The notes: generated from the sequence alone by a model not told the origin. A stretch of DNA of 64,000 bases from Blastochloris viridis (GCA_005768725.1 VAFM01000001.1:620001-684000), one strand, 5' to 3'; counted from the first letter of the stretch, positions 1 to 8,340 are shown. Numbers and translations: made by a program.

Positions 1-551
1 AGTTGAAGCTGGGGCCCCTCACCGGCCTGTTTGGTCGGATCCGGCGTCACGTCCTTCGGTTTGGGCGACGGCTTGTCGGCCTTTTCGAGGAAATCATCGA
101 GGTTCTCAAGGAAGTCCTCGGGGTTCTTAACCACCTTGGCGTCCTTCTCGTTCTTCACGACCTTCTTTTCCTTAGGAGACTTATCGAGTACCGGCGGACG
201 CTCCTTGGCTTCGATAGGCGTTTCCTTCTTGTCCGGCGTAGTTTCCTTGGTATCGGTCACGAATTTCGTTTTGGCATCCGACGGCGGAATATTCTTCATT
301 TCCTTCGGCGGATCCTTCGGTGCGGCGCTATCCTGCGTGCGGACTTTCTGCGGCTCTACCTTGGACGACGCTGCTTTGGGCTGCGGCACGCCGACCAGTT
401 TTACCTGAACAGTTGGCGTGGACACGCGGACACGGTGCGTAAGAGACAGAGACATACCAACCAGAACCGCGACGTGCAGCATCAGCGACCAGACGATGAC
501 CTTCTTGAGGTTCGGCTGTTCGGTAACGCGGTGGTGCAGGGTTGCGGCCAT
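1..551 (-). CDS. tolA: TolA-like envelope protein, C-terminus cut by window edge
   Basis: An open frame runs from an ATG at 551 leftward off the window edge, so only about 183 N-terminal codons are visible. It shows a short cytoplasmic N-terminus, one hydrophobic segment at about residues 20-40 (begins VIVWSLMLHVAVLVGM) and then a long Lys/Pro/Glu/Asp-rich low-complexity stretch. That is the layout of TolA domain I plus the periplasm-spanning domain II. The position directly after tolQ and tolR supports TolA over TonB. TolA links the TolQR motor to TolB/Pal at the outer membrane during constriction. Domain III is not in view, so identity rests on layout and synteny. Confidence 0.8.
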   Translation of the reverse strand, partial: MAATLHHRVTEQPNLKKVIVWSLMLHVAVLVGMSLSLTHRVRVSTPTVQVKLVGVPQPKAASSKVEPQKVRTQDSAAPKDPPKEMKNIPPSDAKTKFVTDTKETTPDKKETPIEAKERPPVLDKSPKEKKVVKNEKDAKVVKNPEDFLENLDDFLEKADKPSPKPKDVTPDPTKQAGEGPQLQ

Positions 552-570
552 AGTCGGGAAGGATCCGTCT

Positions 571-996
571 TTACTCGGTCGGTTCGGTTACGAGGCCAAC
601 GTCTACCATGCCGGCCATTTGCAGGGCGGCCATGATTTCCATGACGGTACCGTAGTTGATGTCCTTGTCGGCACGCAGCAGAATGGCGGCGCTGTCGCGG
701 CCTTCCTGAATGGCTTGCAGGCGGGCGACCAGATCGGCACGGGCGACTTCGGCGCTACCGATCTGTACCGTACCATCTTTCTTCAGCAGAATTTCGACCG
801 GCTTTTCCTGTTCGATCGACTTCGCATCGGCTTTGGGCAGGGCGACCTGCACGCCTTGCGTCATCATCGGGGCGGCGACCATGAAGATGATCATCAGCAC
901 CAGCATCACGTCCACCATCGGGGTGATGTTCATTTCGGCTACCGGTTTATAGACGCGGTGTCCCTTATGACCCGAAGGTCCCATGTTCATACCCAT
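571..996 (-). CDS. tolR: TolR/ExbD-family proton-channel subunit
   Basis: This 141-residue protein matches the usual TolR length. A single N-terminal membrane segment lies at about residues 21-46 with the motif MNITPMVDVMLVLMIIFMV. The Asp in VDVMLVL is the family's proton-path residue. A periplasmic ExbD domain follows (VQVALPKADAK, PVEILLKKDGTVQIG). TolR works with TolQ as the proton-driven motor of the Tol-Pal system. The gene starts 24 bases after tolQ and ends 19 bases before tolA, so the three form one operon on the minus strand. TolR rather than ExbD is preferred because of the TolA-like neighbour. Confidence 0.92.
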   Translation of the reverse strand: MGMNMGPSGHKGHRVYKPVAEMNITPMVDVMLVLMIIFMVAAPMMTQGVQVALPKADAKSIEQEKPVEILLKKDGTVQIGSAEVARADLVARLQAIQEGRDSAAILLRADKDINYGTVMEIMAALQMAGMVDVGLVTEPTE

Positions 997-1020
997 GTCG
1001 GTACTCCCCTGATTTAGAGA

Positions 1021-1731
1021 TTAACGGCGGGCCGTTGTCTTGCGGGTGCTCTGGCGCTCCAGCACGGTGAGGAACTCGTCGATGAAGGTTTCGACACGGG
1101 CGGCATAGCGGCCCATGCTGCCCGTGAGGCGGTTATAGGCCACAACCGCCGGAATAGCGGCGAACAGACCGATGGCGGTCGCGAACAGCGCTTCGGCAAT
1201 ACCCGGAGCCACAACCGCGAGGCTGGTGTTTTTGGAGGCGCCGATGTGTTGGAAGGAAGTCATGATCCCCCACACGGTACCGAGCAGACCGACGAACGGG
1301 CCAACCGAACCGGTGGTAGCGAGGAACGGCAGCCAAGCTTCGAGAGCTTCCAGCTCGCGGCGGGCGGTGGCATCCATCATGCGGCGTACGCGCTGCAGAG
1401 CGGTGCCGTCGCGGCGCTCTTCATCGTTGGCGGCGTTCCATTCTTCCAGGCCCACCACAAATACTGAAGCCAGCGGGTGGTCGCCTTGCTGCGGGTTCAC
1501 CTGACGCACAAAGCTTTCCAGCGTGTGGGAGCCAGACCAGAAGATGTCTTCAAAGTCATCGGCCTTGCGGTGCAGAGCCTTGAACTGCTTGCCCTTGGAG
1601 AACCAGACTGCCCACACCGTTACGGATGCGGCGAACAGGCCCAGCATGATGAGCTTTACGAAAATACCAGCCTGAAGGAACAGGCCCCAGAAGGTCATAT
1701 CGACGCTGGCGGCTACGGCGGTGGGTTCCAT
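1021..1731 (-). CDS. tolQ: TolQ/ExbB-family proton-channel subunit
   Basis: This 236-residue MotA/TolQ/ExbB protein has three predicted membrane segments, near residues 18-42, 135-165 and 172-198. The conserved block TTGSVGPFVGLLGTVWGI carries the family Thr/Gly pattern, and LFATAIGLFAAIPAVVAYN forms TM3. It heads the tolQRA operon. The thioesterase gene often found before tolQ is missing here, and a plus-strand accessory gene lies upstream instead. Its role is to form the inner-membrane proton channel that energises TolA. Confidence 0.93.
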   Translation of the reverse strand: MEPTAVAASVDMTFWGLFLQAGIFVKLIMLGLFAASVTVWAVWFSKGKQFKALHRKADDFEDIFWSGSHTLESFVRQVNPQQGDHPLASVFVVGLEEWNAANDEERRDGTALQRVRRMMDATARRELEALEAWLPFLATTGSVGPFVGLLGTVWGIMTSFQHIGASKNTSLAVVAPGIAEALFATAIGLFAAIPAVVAYNRLTGSMGRYAARVETFIDEFLTVLERQSTRKTTARR

Positions 1732-1911
1732 GAATGTACGTTTCCCCTTAAATGGTTCGCTTCTTATATCAGTTAACCGACCCTAGCAGGCCCCTGCCCG
1801 CCTGCGCAAGCCGCTGCACCGGCTTTGGCTTACAAGTGTGGTCAATTCGCGTGCGGGAGTGTGGCTACATCTCATCTTAGTAAGGAAACCGTATGGTAAC
1901 TGCCTAAAAAC

Positions 1912-1941
1912 TTGACACACGACACACTCTATGGGTAATAT
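1912..1941 (+). promoter_or_regulatory. Sigma70-type promoter
   Basis: A perfect -35 box TTGACA (1912-1917) is separated by 18 bases from TAATAT (1936-1941). It points toward the muramidase-like gene at 2039 and lies in the 307-base gap after tolQ. Confidence 0.7.
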
Positions 1942-1996
1942 GCAGATGCTCGTCTCGGCATGGTCGCCTTGGCGGGTATTTTTGTTTTAGGCATCG

Positions 1997-2021
1997 GCGC
2001 TCCACATCGGGGCGCTTTTTT
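1997..2021 (+). terminator. Intrinsic terminator or attenuator ahead of the 2039 gene
   Basis: GCGCTCC (1997-2003), a 5-base loop and GGGGCGC (2009-2015) are followed by six T. It sits between the promoter at 1912 and the ribosome site of the gene at 2039, so transcription should partly stop before the gene. That is the arrangement of an attenuator or a short leader RNA of about 70 bases. Confidence 0.6.
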
Positions 2022-2038
2022 GTTGGAAAGGACTCAGA

Positions 2039-2488
2039 ATGGACACTTTTGTAAAAGCTTATGCAGGCCAAGGCACCGATGTAATTTACGAAACGGCGGA
2101 CGGACGCAAGGTTCGGTTCAGCGGCGGCGACCGCAACTGGCGCAACCAGAATCCGGGGAATATCCGCAGCAACAGCATTCGCTGGTTGGGTAAGATCGGT
2201 GCGGCGGGCGGGTTTTGCGTGTTTGCGACGCCAGAGCTAGGGGTACGTGCGATGCGCAAGATTTTAAATAACCGCACCCGGGAAGGCAAAACACTCGCCG
2301 AAGCGATTGCAAGCTACGCACCGGCTGTGGAGAACAATACCACTGCATATGTTCAGCATGTGGCGGCACGTGCGGGAGTTTTACCGCAGGCGCGATTAGC
2401 CGATTTAAGTGAGATGAAAATGGAGCGCGTGATTGCGGCGATGTGCGCGCATGAGGGGGTACGAGTTGGGACTCGACATTCCCTTTAG
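2039..2488 (+). CDS. Small muramidase-like protein with NPGNIR motif
   Basis: This 149-residue protein carries RNQNPGNIRSNSIRWLG followed by FCVFATPELGVRAMRKIL. That signature is found in small phage 'structural protein'/endolysin-like domains. The prophage endolysin at 31838-32497 in this window has the same motif (HNPGNIRKSKDPWQG...FFVFKSATYGIRALARTL). No signal peptide or membrane segment is visible. The ribosome site GGAAAGGA precedes the ATG by about 7 bases. A promoter and a terminator-like hairpin lie upstream. It is probably a stray phage lysis gene or a peptidoglycan-active effector. Which of these is undecided. Confidence 0.6.
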   Translation: MDTFVKAYAGQGTDVIYETADGRKVRFSGGDRNWRNQNPGNIRSNSIRWLGKIGAAGGFCVFATPELGVRAMRKILNNRTREGKTLAEAIASYAPAVENNTTAYVQHVAARAGVLPQARLADLSEMKMERVIAAMCAHEGVRVGTRHSL

Positions 2489-2507
2489 TTTGCGCTTATG
2501 TTTTTGT

Positions 2508-2666
2508 ATGTGGAAACACATTCCTCTTGCTCTTAGTGTTGCCGTGTTTACGCTTTTATTTCTAAAGGTTTGCCATTTTATTTCAGTAGACGCCTGCCTT
2601 GACCGGGGTGGGCGTGTTGTTGGGGATATGTGTGAAATTGCAGACGGAAGATACATTCCATTATAA
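2508..2666 (+). CDS. Small single-pass membrane protein
   Basis: This is a 52-residue protein starting at the ATG of MWKHIPLALSV. Residues 4-24 form one hydrophobic helix, followed by a short tail with two cysteines (DACLDRGG, DMCEIADG) that could form a disulfide in the periplasm. It begins 20 bases after the muramidase-like gene and ends 5 bases before a strong terminator, so it is the last gene of that unit. It could be an immunity or holin-like partner, but nothing in the sequence proves this. A longer frame from 2433 overlaps the upstream gene and is less likely. Confidence 0.45.
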   Translation: MWKHIPLALSVAVFTLLFLKVCHFISVDACLDRGGRVVGDMCEIADGRYIPL

Positions 2667-2670
2667 TGCG

Positions 2671-2700
2671 AAAAGAGCGGCTTCTACAGCCGCTCTTTTT
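2671..2700 (+). terminator. Intrinsic terminator
   Basis: AGAGCGGCT, loop TCTAC and AGCCGCTCT flanked by A and T tracts. The A/T symmetry lets it serve both the small plus-strand unit and the hydrolase gene converging from the right. Confidence 0.8.
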
Positions 2701-2714
2701 AGGACTAAGACCTC

Positions 2715-3365
2715 TTAGCGGCCGGATTTACCCATCTCGCGCTGGATGTAGGCGGCGACGGTGGCGCCCAGTTCATCCTGCTGGTTGGTGAAGAAGTGGT
2801 CGGCGCCGTTGATTTTGGCGGCGCTGATGGTGATACCCTTCTGGCGGGTCGACTTCTTCAGCATGTTCTCGGTATCTTCGGCGGAGGTGATTTCGTCGTT
2901 GTTACCGTAAATGACCAAACCGGAGGTGGGGCACGGGCTGAGGAAGGAGAAGTCGTACAGACCGGCGGGCGGGGCGACGGCGATGAAACGCTTGAGGTCC
3001 GGGCGGCGCATCAGCATCTGCATGGTGATCCAGCTTCCGAAGGAGAAACCGGCGAGCCAGATTTCCGGCGCGTGCGGGTGGTTGGCGTGCAGCCAGTCGA
3101 GGGCGGCGGCGGCGTCGGATAGCTCACCTACGCCATTGTCGAACACGCCTTCGGAGTTACCGACACCACGGAAGTTGAAGCGGAGCACGGAGAAGCCCAT
3201 GCGCACAAAGGTTTCGAACAGGCGGTAGGTCACCTTGTTGTTCATGGTGCCGCCGTGCAGCGGGTGCGGGTGCAGAATAACGGCGATGGGGGTTTCGGGG
3301 TTCTTCTGGGCAAAGTACTTGCCTTCGAGGCGGCCGGCCGGGCCTTGGAAATTCACGTCGGGCAT
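2715..3365 (-). CDS. Alpha/beta hydrolase
   Basis: The 216-residue protein has the compact alpha/beta-hydrolase fold typical of the S33/dienelactone-hydrolase-like group. The oxyanion region is HPHPLHGGT (residues 32-40), the nucleophile elbow is GFSFG with Ser108, and a late Asp (YGNNDEIT) and His (GADHFF) complete a plausible triad. No signal peptide is seen, so it is cytoplasmic. The substrate cannot be told from sequence. It diverges from iscR across a 236-base gap that holds an FNR-type box. Confidence 0.85.
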   Translation of the reverse strand: MPDVNFQGPAGRLEGKYFAQKNPETPIAVILHPHPLHGGTMNNKVTYRLFETFVRMGFSVLRFNFRGVGNSEGVFDNGVGELSDAAAALDWLHANHPHAPEIWLAGFSFGSWITMQMLMRRPDLKRFIAVAPPAGLYDFSFLSPCPTSGLVIYGNNDEITSAEDTENMLKKSTRQKGITISAAKINGADHFFTNQQDELGATVAAYIQREMGKSGR

Positions 3366-3450
3366 GATGGAGACTCCGTATTGTGGGGCATTGGAATAAC
3401 GGGCTTATGGCATATCCCTGTATTGAATTTCAAGGAAAATCGTCAATCAA

Positions 3451-3464
3451 TTGATTTATATCAA
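3451..3464. promoter_or_regulatory. FNR/Anr-type operator
   Basis: TTGATTTATATCAA is a perfect TTGAT-N4-ATCAA palindrome, the consensus for FNR-family oxygen-sensing regulators. It lies between the divergent hydrolase and iscR genes, about 87 bases before the hydrolase start and 138 before the iscR start. Either or both genes could be regulated by it. Confidence 0.65.
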
Positions 3465-3601
3465 ATAATTTTTATGCATCATTAATAACCCCAACACGGG
3501 CTCAGGTATTGACGCCCCACCCCTTTCGGCTTATTTCTCAGGCTATAGAAGCGATAGGTACGACCTATGGCACACTGTTAAAGAGACCGAGAGGCACGCA
3601 C

Positions 3602-4093
3602 ATGCATCTTTCCACCCGCGGACGTTACGCCATTATGGCCATGCTGGACCTTGCCCTGCTTTCTACCCAGAGCAGCAAGCCTGTGACTCTGGCACAGATC
3701 GCCGAGCGCCAGCAGATCTCTCTCAGCTATCTTGAGCAACTCTTTGCCAAACTGCGTAAAGCCGGTGTGGTGGATAGCATCCGTGGCCCTGGCGGCGGCT
3801 ATATGATCCCGAAGCCCCTCACCCTGGTGATGCTGGCCGATATTGTCGGTGCCGTGGATGAAGTGGTGGATGTTACCCGCTGCGGCATGGGCGACGACCC
3901 GCACGGCCCGCACAACGGCGGCGGCTGCGTGCACGGCAAAAAGTGCAACGCCCACGACCTGTGGAGCGCGCTTGGCACCCATATTGAAAGTTTCCTGCGT
4001 CGTGTCAGCCTGCAAATGGTGATGGACAACGACTTTGAGATCACTCAGGACGCCATCGTACCGGTGTCCTTCCAAAGCATCCGTATCGTCTAA
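3602..4093 (+). CDS. iscR: Rrf2/IscR-family Fe-S cluster regulator
   Basis: This 163-residue winged-helix regulator begins MHLSTRGRYAIMAMLDLAL, the classic Rrf2 start. It has the recognition helix region ISLSYLEQLFAKLRKAGVV and the wing RGPGGGY. Three cysteines (94, 109, 115) are candidates for [2Fe-2S] ligation. The first spacing (14 residues, rich in His/Gly) is longer than the CX5CX5C of E. coli IscR. The ATG at 3602 is preferred over an upstream frame because it gives the standard N-terminus. It is followed after 12 bases by a cysteine desulfurase, so it probably controls Fe-S assembly genes. Confidence 0.9.
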   Translation: MHLSTRGRYAIMAMLDLALLSTQSSKPVTLAQIAERQQISLSYLEQLFAKLRKAGVVDSIRGPGGGYMIPKPLTLVMLADIVGAVDEVVDVTRCGMGDDPHGPHNGGGCVHGKKCNAHDLWSALGTHIESFLRRVSLQMVMDNDFEITQDAIVPVSFQSIRIV

Positions 4094-4105
4094 GGATTCT
4101 CCGAC

Positions 4106-5227
4106 GTGTTCGGAGGTTTCCGCGCCCCTGCCCGTACCTATCTGGATTACGCTGCCAGCGCTCCGTTACGGCCCTCGGCCAAAGCCAAAATGGTGGAACT
4201 GCTCGACCTGTTCGGTAACCCCAGCAGTATTCACGCTGAAGGTCAGGCTGCGCGCATGGAGCTGGACCAGAACCGCCGTACCATTGCCGATATTTTAGGT
4301 GTGCGTGCCGAACGCGTGGTGTTCACCAGTGGTGGAACCGAAGCAAACAACCTTTGTTTACGCGGCATTACCTCTCTTTCTTCAGGCAAACGTTTACTTG
4401 TTTCGGCCATTGAACATGATTGCGTGCGCAACACCGGCAAGGTGCTGGGAGCAGATGAGATACCAGTAGATAGCGGTGGACTTGTACGTCTGGACTGGCT
4501 GCGCGATGAGCTGGCCAAAGGCGATATCGGGCTCGTCAGCGTAATGCATGCTAATAATGAGAACGGTATTCTGCAACCGATTGAAGCCGTGGCCGCCATG
4601 TGCAAGGCCGCGGACGTGCCTTTTCATACCGACGCCGTGCAAACCGTGGGCCACCTGCCGCTGGACGTGGATGCGCTGGGCGCCGACCTGCTGACCTTCA
4701 CGGCGCATAAATTCGGGGGCCCGCGTGGCGTGGGTGTGGTGGTACTCAAGCCGGAACTGGATATGGTCGCTGCGATTACCGGTGGCGCACAGGAACGCAA
4801 CCGCCGTGCCGGAACGGAAAATCTGGCCGCCATTGGTGGCGCTGCATCTGCCCTTGCCGAGGCGGTTGCGAACATGGATGTCGAGCGCACACGAGCACGG
4901 CAGTTTAACGCTTCGGTCTGCGCGGCGGCGGAAGCCATGGGCCTTACTGTGGTTGGCAAAGATAGCCCGCGTGTGGAGCATGTGATGCAACTCATCACCC
5001 TCAAGAACGGTAGCGATGTCGTCATCGGCATGGATCTGAAAAACGTGGCTATCAGCCAGGGCAGCGCCTGTGGCAGCGGCAAGGTAAAAGAAAGCCATGT
5101 GCTGCGCGCAATAGGGTACGATGCCGCATCTGCCAGCAAGGCCGTACGCCTGAGCTGGGGCTGGGCAACGACCGAAGCGGATATTCAAACCGGCCTGACC
5201 GCGTTGCAGAGTGTTGTCGGGCGTTAA
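4106..5227 (+). CDS. Cysteine desulfurase (NifS/IscS family)
   Basis: This 373-residue PLP enzyme starts at a GTG. It contains YLDYAASAP at the N-terminus, SGGTEANN, the PLP lysine in TAHKFGGPRG (Lys202) and the persulfide cysteine in GSACGSGKVKESHVL (Cys322). It removes sulfur from cysteine for Fe-S cluster and thiolation pathways. It directly follows iscR and is presumably co-transcribed. No scaffold gene (iscU, sufB) follows in this window, because the next gene is a HerA-like ATPase after 85 bases. Whether it belongs to an Isc or a Suf-type pathway is unclear. Confidence 0.92.
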   Translation: MFGGFRAPARTYLDYAASAPLRPSAKAKMVELLDLFGNPSSIHAEGQAARMELDQNRRTIADILGVRAERVVFTSGGTEANNLCLRGITSLSSGKRLLVSAIEHDCVRNTGKVLGADEIPVDSGGLVRLDWLRDELAKGDIGLVSVMHANNENGILQPIEAVAAMCKAADVPFHTDAVQTVGHLPLDVDALGADLLTFTAHKFGGPRGVGVVVLKPELDMVAAITGGAQERNRRAGTENLAAIGGAASALAEAVANMDVERTRARQFNASVCAAAEAMGLTVVGKDSPRVEHVMQLITLKNGSDVVIGMDLKNVAISQGSACGSGKVKESHVLRAIGYDAASASKAVRLSWGWATTEADIQTGLTALQSVVGR

Positions 5228-5312
5228 GCTTCCCCTTCTCTCTTTTGTCTGTCTTGCGGTTTAGCACCGAATCGGTGATGCTTGTGCGTATTGATAAGAA
5301 GGATTTTCTCAC

Positions 5313-6794
5313 ATGGCCGCGATTGTACTAGGTAAAGCTGAAAACGGACTTGTGACGCTGGACCTCTCCCGCGCCAATCGTCATGGTTTGGTGGCTGGTG
5401 CGACGGGAACGGGCAAAACCGTGACCTTGCAAGCCTTGGCCGAGCAGATGGCAGCGGCGGGGAGCTGTGTGTTCGTGAGTGATATCAAAGGCGACCTGAG
5501 CGGGATTGCCGCCGCCGGTGACAGCCCAAGCTGGGTAACCGAGCGCTACCAGCAATGTGCCCTGCCCTATGCACCCAAAGCTAACAAGGTGGTGTTCTGG
5601 GATGTTGAAGGCCAGCGCGGCCACCCCGTACGCATGACGGTGAGCGAGTTAGGGCCGCAGCTACTTGGCCGCCTGCTGGACCTGAGCGACGTGCAGGTAG
5701 GTGTGCTGCAAGTGGTATTTAAAGTGGCGGATGATCAGGGCTTGCTATTGCTTGATTTGGCTGACCTGCGGGCCATGCTGAACTACGTGGTTGACGAGAA
5801 AGATACTATTAACAGCCAGTACGGCAATGTGAGCACAGTGTCGGTTTCGTCTATTCAGCGCGCATTGCTCGGGCTGGAACAGGAAGGTGGCGCCAAGCTG
5901 TTTGGTGAACCGGCGTTGCAGATCGCGGACCTGTTGAGCCAGCCGGGGACGATTCACGTTCTGGATTCGGTAAAGCTGATGCAGACGCCGCGCGTGTATG
6001 CGGCATTCCTGCTGTATTTGCTGAGTGAGCTGTTTGAAAATCTGCCGGAAGTGGGTGACCTTCCGGTACCTAAACTGTGCCTGTTTTTTGATGAGGCCCA
6101 CCTGTTGTTCAATGATACACCGAAGGCCTTGCTGACCAAAATTGAGCAGGTCGTACGCCTCATCCGCAGCAAAGGTGTTGGCGTATATTTTGTGACCCAG
6201 CAGCCGAGCGATGTGCCGGAGACCGTACTGGCACAGCTGGGTAACCGCATTCAGCATGCCCTGCGCGCCGCAACACCGCAGGGGCAGAAGGATATTCGGG
6301 TCGCAGCGACCACCATGGCGAGCAATCCTAAAATTGATACCGTAGAGGCTTTGCCGAAGCTGGGCGTGGGCGAAGCGCTGGTGAGTGTGCTGGATAGCAA
6401 GGGGATTCCGCAACCGGTAGAGATCGTGAAGATTCTGCCGCCGGTCAGCCGTGTAGCGCCCCTCACCGATGCCGAACGCGCCACGATCATCGCCAACAGC
6501 CCGATGCGGGGCCGTTACGATGCGCCGTTTGATCGCGTAAGCGCCGCCGAGATGCTGGCGCAGCGGGTTTCATCCCCCAAGGCGGATGGTGGCAAGGTCA
6601 AGGGCGGAAAAGCCTCTCAGAATGAGTCCGGCGCGCTCGGTATGGCTGGTGAGATGGCGAAGGACATGTTGATCGGTAACGGGCGCCGCCAAGGCATCGT
6701 TCAGGCTGCCGCAAAGACCATGGTGCGGCAGATGGCCAGCCAGGCGGGGCGCGCTTTGCTGCGCGGGCTGCTGGGTGGGTTGAGCAAGCGTTAA
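5313..6794 (+). CDS. HerA/DUF853-family ATPase (YjgR-like)
   Basis: A 493-residue P-loop ATPase with Walker A GATGTGKT at residues 29-36, KGDLSG shortly after, and the Walker B strand CLFFDEAHLLF near residue 255. It includes the family block VVRLIRSKGVGVYFVTQQPSDVP. The C-terminal 100 residues are Gly/Ala/Lys-rich and less ordered. DUF853 proteins resemble HerA/FtsK translocases, and their cellular function is not established. It lies 85 bases after the cysteine desulfurase and is closed by its own terminator. Confidence 0.9.
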   Translation: MAAIVLGKAENGLVTLDLSRANRHGLVAGATGTGKTVTLQALAEQMAAAGSCVFVSDIKGDLSGIAAAGDSPSWVTERYQQCALPYAPKANKVVFWDVEGQRGHPVRMTVSELGPQLLGRLLDLSDVQVGVLQVVFKVADDQGLLLLDLADLRAMLNYVVDEKDTINSQYGNVSTVSVSSIQRALLGLEQEGGAKLFGEPALQIADLLSQPGTIHVLDSVKLMQTPRVYAAFLLYLLSELFENLPEVGDLPVPKLCLFFDEAHLLFNDTPKALLTKIEQVVRLIRSKGVGVYFVTQQPSDVPETVLAQLGNRIQHALRAATPQGQKDIRVAATTMASNPKIDTVEALPKLGVGEALVSVLDSKGIPQPVEIVKILPPVSRVAPLTDAERATIIANSPMRGRYDAPFDRVSAAEMLAQRVSSPKADGGKVKGGKASQNESGALGMAGEMAKDMLIGNGRRQGIVQAAAKTMVRQMASQAGRALLRGLLGGLSKR

Positions 6795-6812
6795 ACACCT
6801 CTTCTTTCAAAC

Positions 6813-6839
6813 AAAAAGCCGGCATGAGGCCGGTTTTTT
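6813..6839 (+). terminator. Intrinsic terminator
   Basis: A short CCGG/CCGG stem extended by A-T pairs is followed by TTTTTT. It lies after the DUF853 gene and just before the converging gltA stop. Confidence 0.7.
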
Positions 6840-6851
6840 GTTTGGCAGCGA

Positions 6852-8180
6852 CTAGCGCTTGCCGAGCGGAGCTACATCGCGGCGGGTTGGGCCGGTGTAG
6901 AGCTGACGTGGGCGACCGATCTTCTGGTCCGGTTCGCCAATCATTTCCATCCAGTGGCTGATCCAGCCAACAGTGCGGGCCAGAGCAAACAGGCAGGTGA
7001 ACATCGGGGTGGGGATACCGATGGCACGCAGGATGATGCCGGAGTAGAAGTCGACATTCGGGTACAGCTTGCGCTCGATGAAATACGGATCCTTCAGGGC
7101 CACTTCTTCCAGCTTCATGGCGATCTCGAGCATCGGGTCGTTGATGTTCAGCTCTTTCAGAACTTCGTGGCAGGTTTCGCGCATGATCTTGGCGCGCGGG
7201 TCGAAGTTCTTGTAAACGCGGTGACCGAAGCCCATCAACTTGGTGTCAGACAGCTTGTCTTTCACCTTAGCGATGAACGGCTCGACGTTTTCGACAGTGC
7301 CGATTTCGGCCAGCATTTTCAGCACGGCTTCGTTCGCACCACCGTGCAGCGGGCCCCACAGAGTGGCCACACCAGCCGCGATACACGCAAACGGGTTGGC
7401 ACCGCTGCTACCGGCCAGACGGACGGTGCTGGTGCTGGCGTTCTGCTCGTGGTCGGCATGCAGGGTGAAAATGCGGTCCATGGCACGTTCGACCACCGGG
7501 TTCACTTCGTAATCCTTGGTAGGAACAGCGAACATCATACGCAGGAAGTTACCGGAGTAGCTCAGGTTGTTGTCCGGGTACATGAACGGCTGGCCAACAC
7601 TGTATTTGTACGCCATGGCGACGAGGGTCGGCATCTTGGCGATAAGGCGGTAGGCGGTTACTTCGCGGTGGCGCGGGTTATGGATGTCGAGGCTGTCGTG
7701 GTAGAAGCTGGCCAGCGCACCGGTGACACCGCAGAGGATGGACATCGGGTGGGCGTCGGGTCGGAAACCGTGGAAGAAAGTGGCAACCTGCTCGTGCACC
7801 ATGGTGTGAGCCATAACGGTGTCTTCAAACTGTTCCAGTTCGGCACGGGCCGGCAGTTCGCCAAACATCAGCAGGTAGCAGACTTCAAGGTAGGTGGCTT
7901 TTTCGGCCAGCTGTTCAATCGGGTAGCCGCGGTAAAGCAGTTCGCCCTTGTCGCCATCAATATAGGTAATACCGCTTTGGCAGGCGGCTGTGGACATGAA
8001 GCCCGGGTCGTAGGTGAACATGCCTTCGTTCTTGTACAGGGCACGTACGTCGGCCACGTTCGGGCCTACGGTGCCCTTCAGGACCGGCAGCGTGACGGTA
8101 ACCGTGTTGCTATCGCCCGAGTTGGCCGTGGTACCGCTGGACTGGGAGCCGGATTTGTTAAGCTTGACGACATTGGCCAT
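6852..8180 (-). CDS. gltA: Citrate synthase
   Basis: A 442-residue type II citrate synthase. Landmarks are SITYIDGDKGELLYRGYPIEQL, the catalytic His region LHADHEQNASTSTVR, GPLHGGANEA, the second catalytic His in GFGHRVYKNFDPRA, and PNVDFYSGI near the C-terminus. It condenses acetyl-CoA with oxaloacetate at the entry of the TCA cycle. The N-terminus has about 25 extra Ser/Thr/Asn-rich residues before the conserved core. It stands alone on the minus strand between two unrelated units. Confidence 0.97.
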   Translation of the reverse strand: MANVVKLNKSGSQSSGTTANSGDSNTVTVTLPVLKGTVGPNVADVRALYKNEGMFTYDPGFMSTAACQSGITYIDGDKGELLYRGYPIEQLAEKATYLEVCYLLMFGELPARAELEQFEDTVMAHTMVHEQVATFFHGFRPDAHPMSILCGVTGALASFYHDSLDIHNPRHREVTAYRLIAKMPTLVAMAYKYSVGQPFMYPDNNLSYSGNFLRMMFAVPTKDYEVNPVVERAMDRIFTLHADHEQNASTSTVRLAGSSGANPFACIAAGVATLWGPLHGGANEAVLKMLAEIGTVENVEPFIAKVKDKLSDTKLMGFGHRVYKNFDPRAKIMRETCHEVLKELNINDPMLEIAMKLEEVALKDPYFIERKLYPNVDFYSGIILRAIGIPTPMFTCLFALARTVGWISHWMEMIGEPDQKIGRPRQLYTGPTRRDVAPLGKR

Positions 8181-8340
8181 GAGGCTTCTTCCTTCTTCTT
8201 GTTCGCGCAGGGCGCTTTTTACATTGGGGGGAGTTTACGCTGCGCCGCAACATGACGTCAAGTTCGTAAGGGAACTCTCCCGCAGGGGGATGACACATGG
8301 AGGGCACACGCAAGAGGCAACTCCCTACGTATGACATGGA

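Noticed and set aside
3..1017. Plus-strand frames across the tol genes, up to 210 codons
   Set aside because: They are antisense to tolA, tolR and tolQ, whose products are clear, and their own translations are Arg/Phe-rich without domains.
6954..8255. 433-codon plus-strand frame
   Set aside because: It is the antisense of citrate synthase. The composition (His/Gly/Val-rich) and lack of any domain mark it as a shadow.
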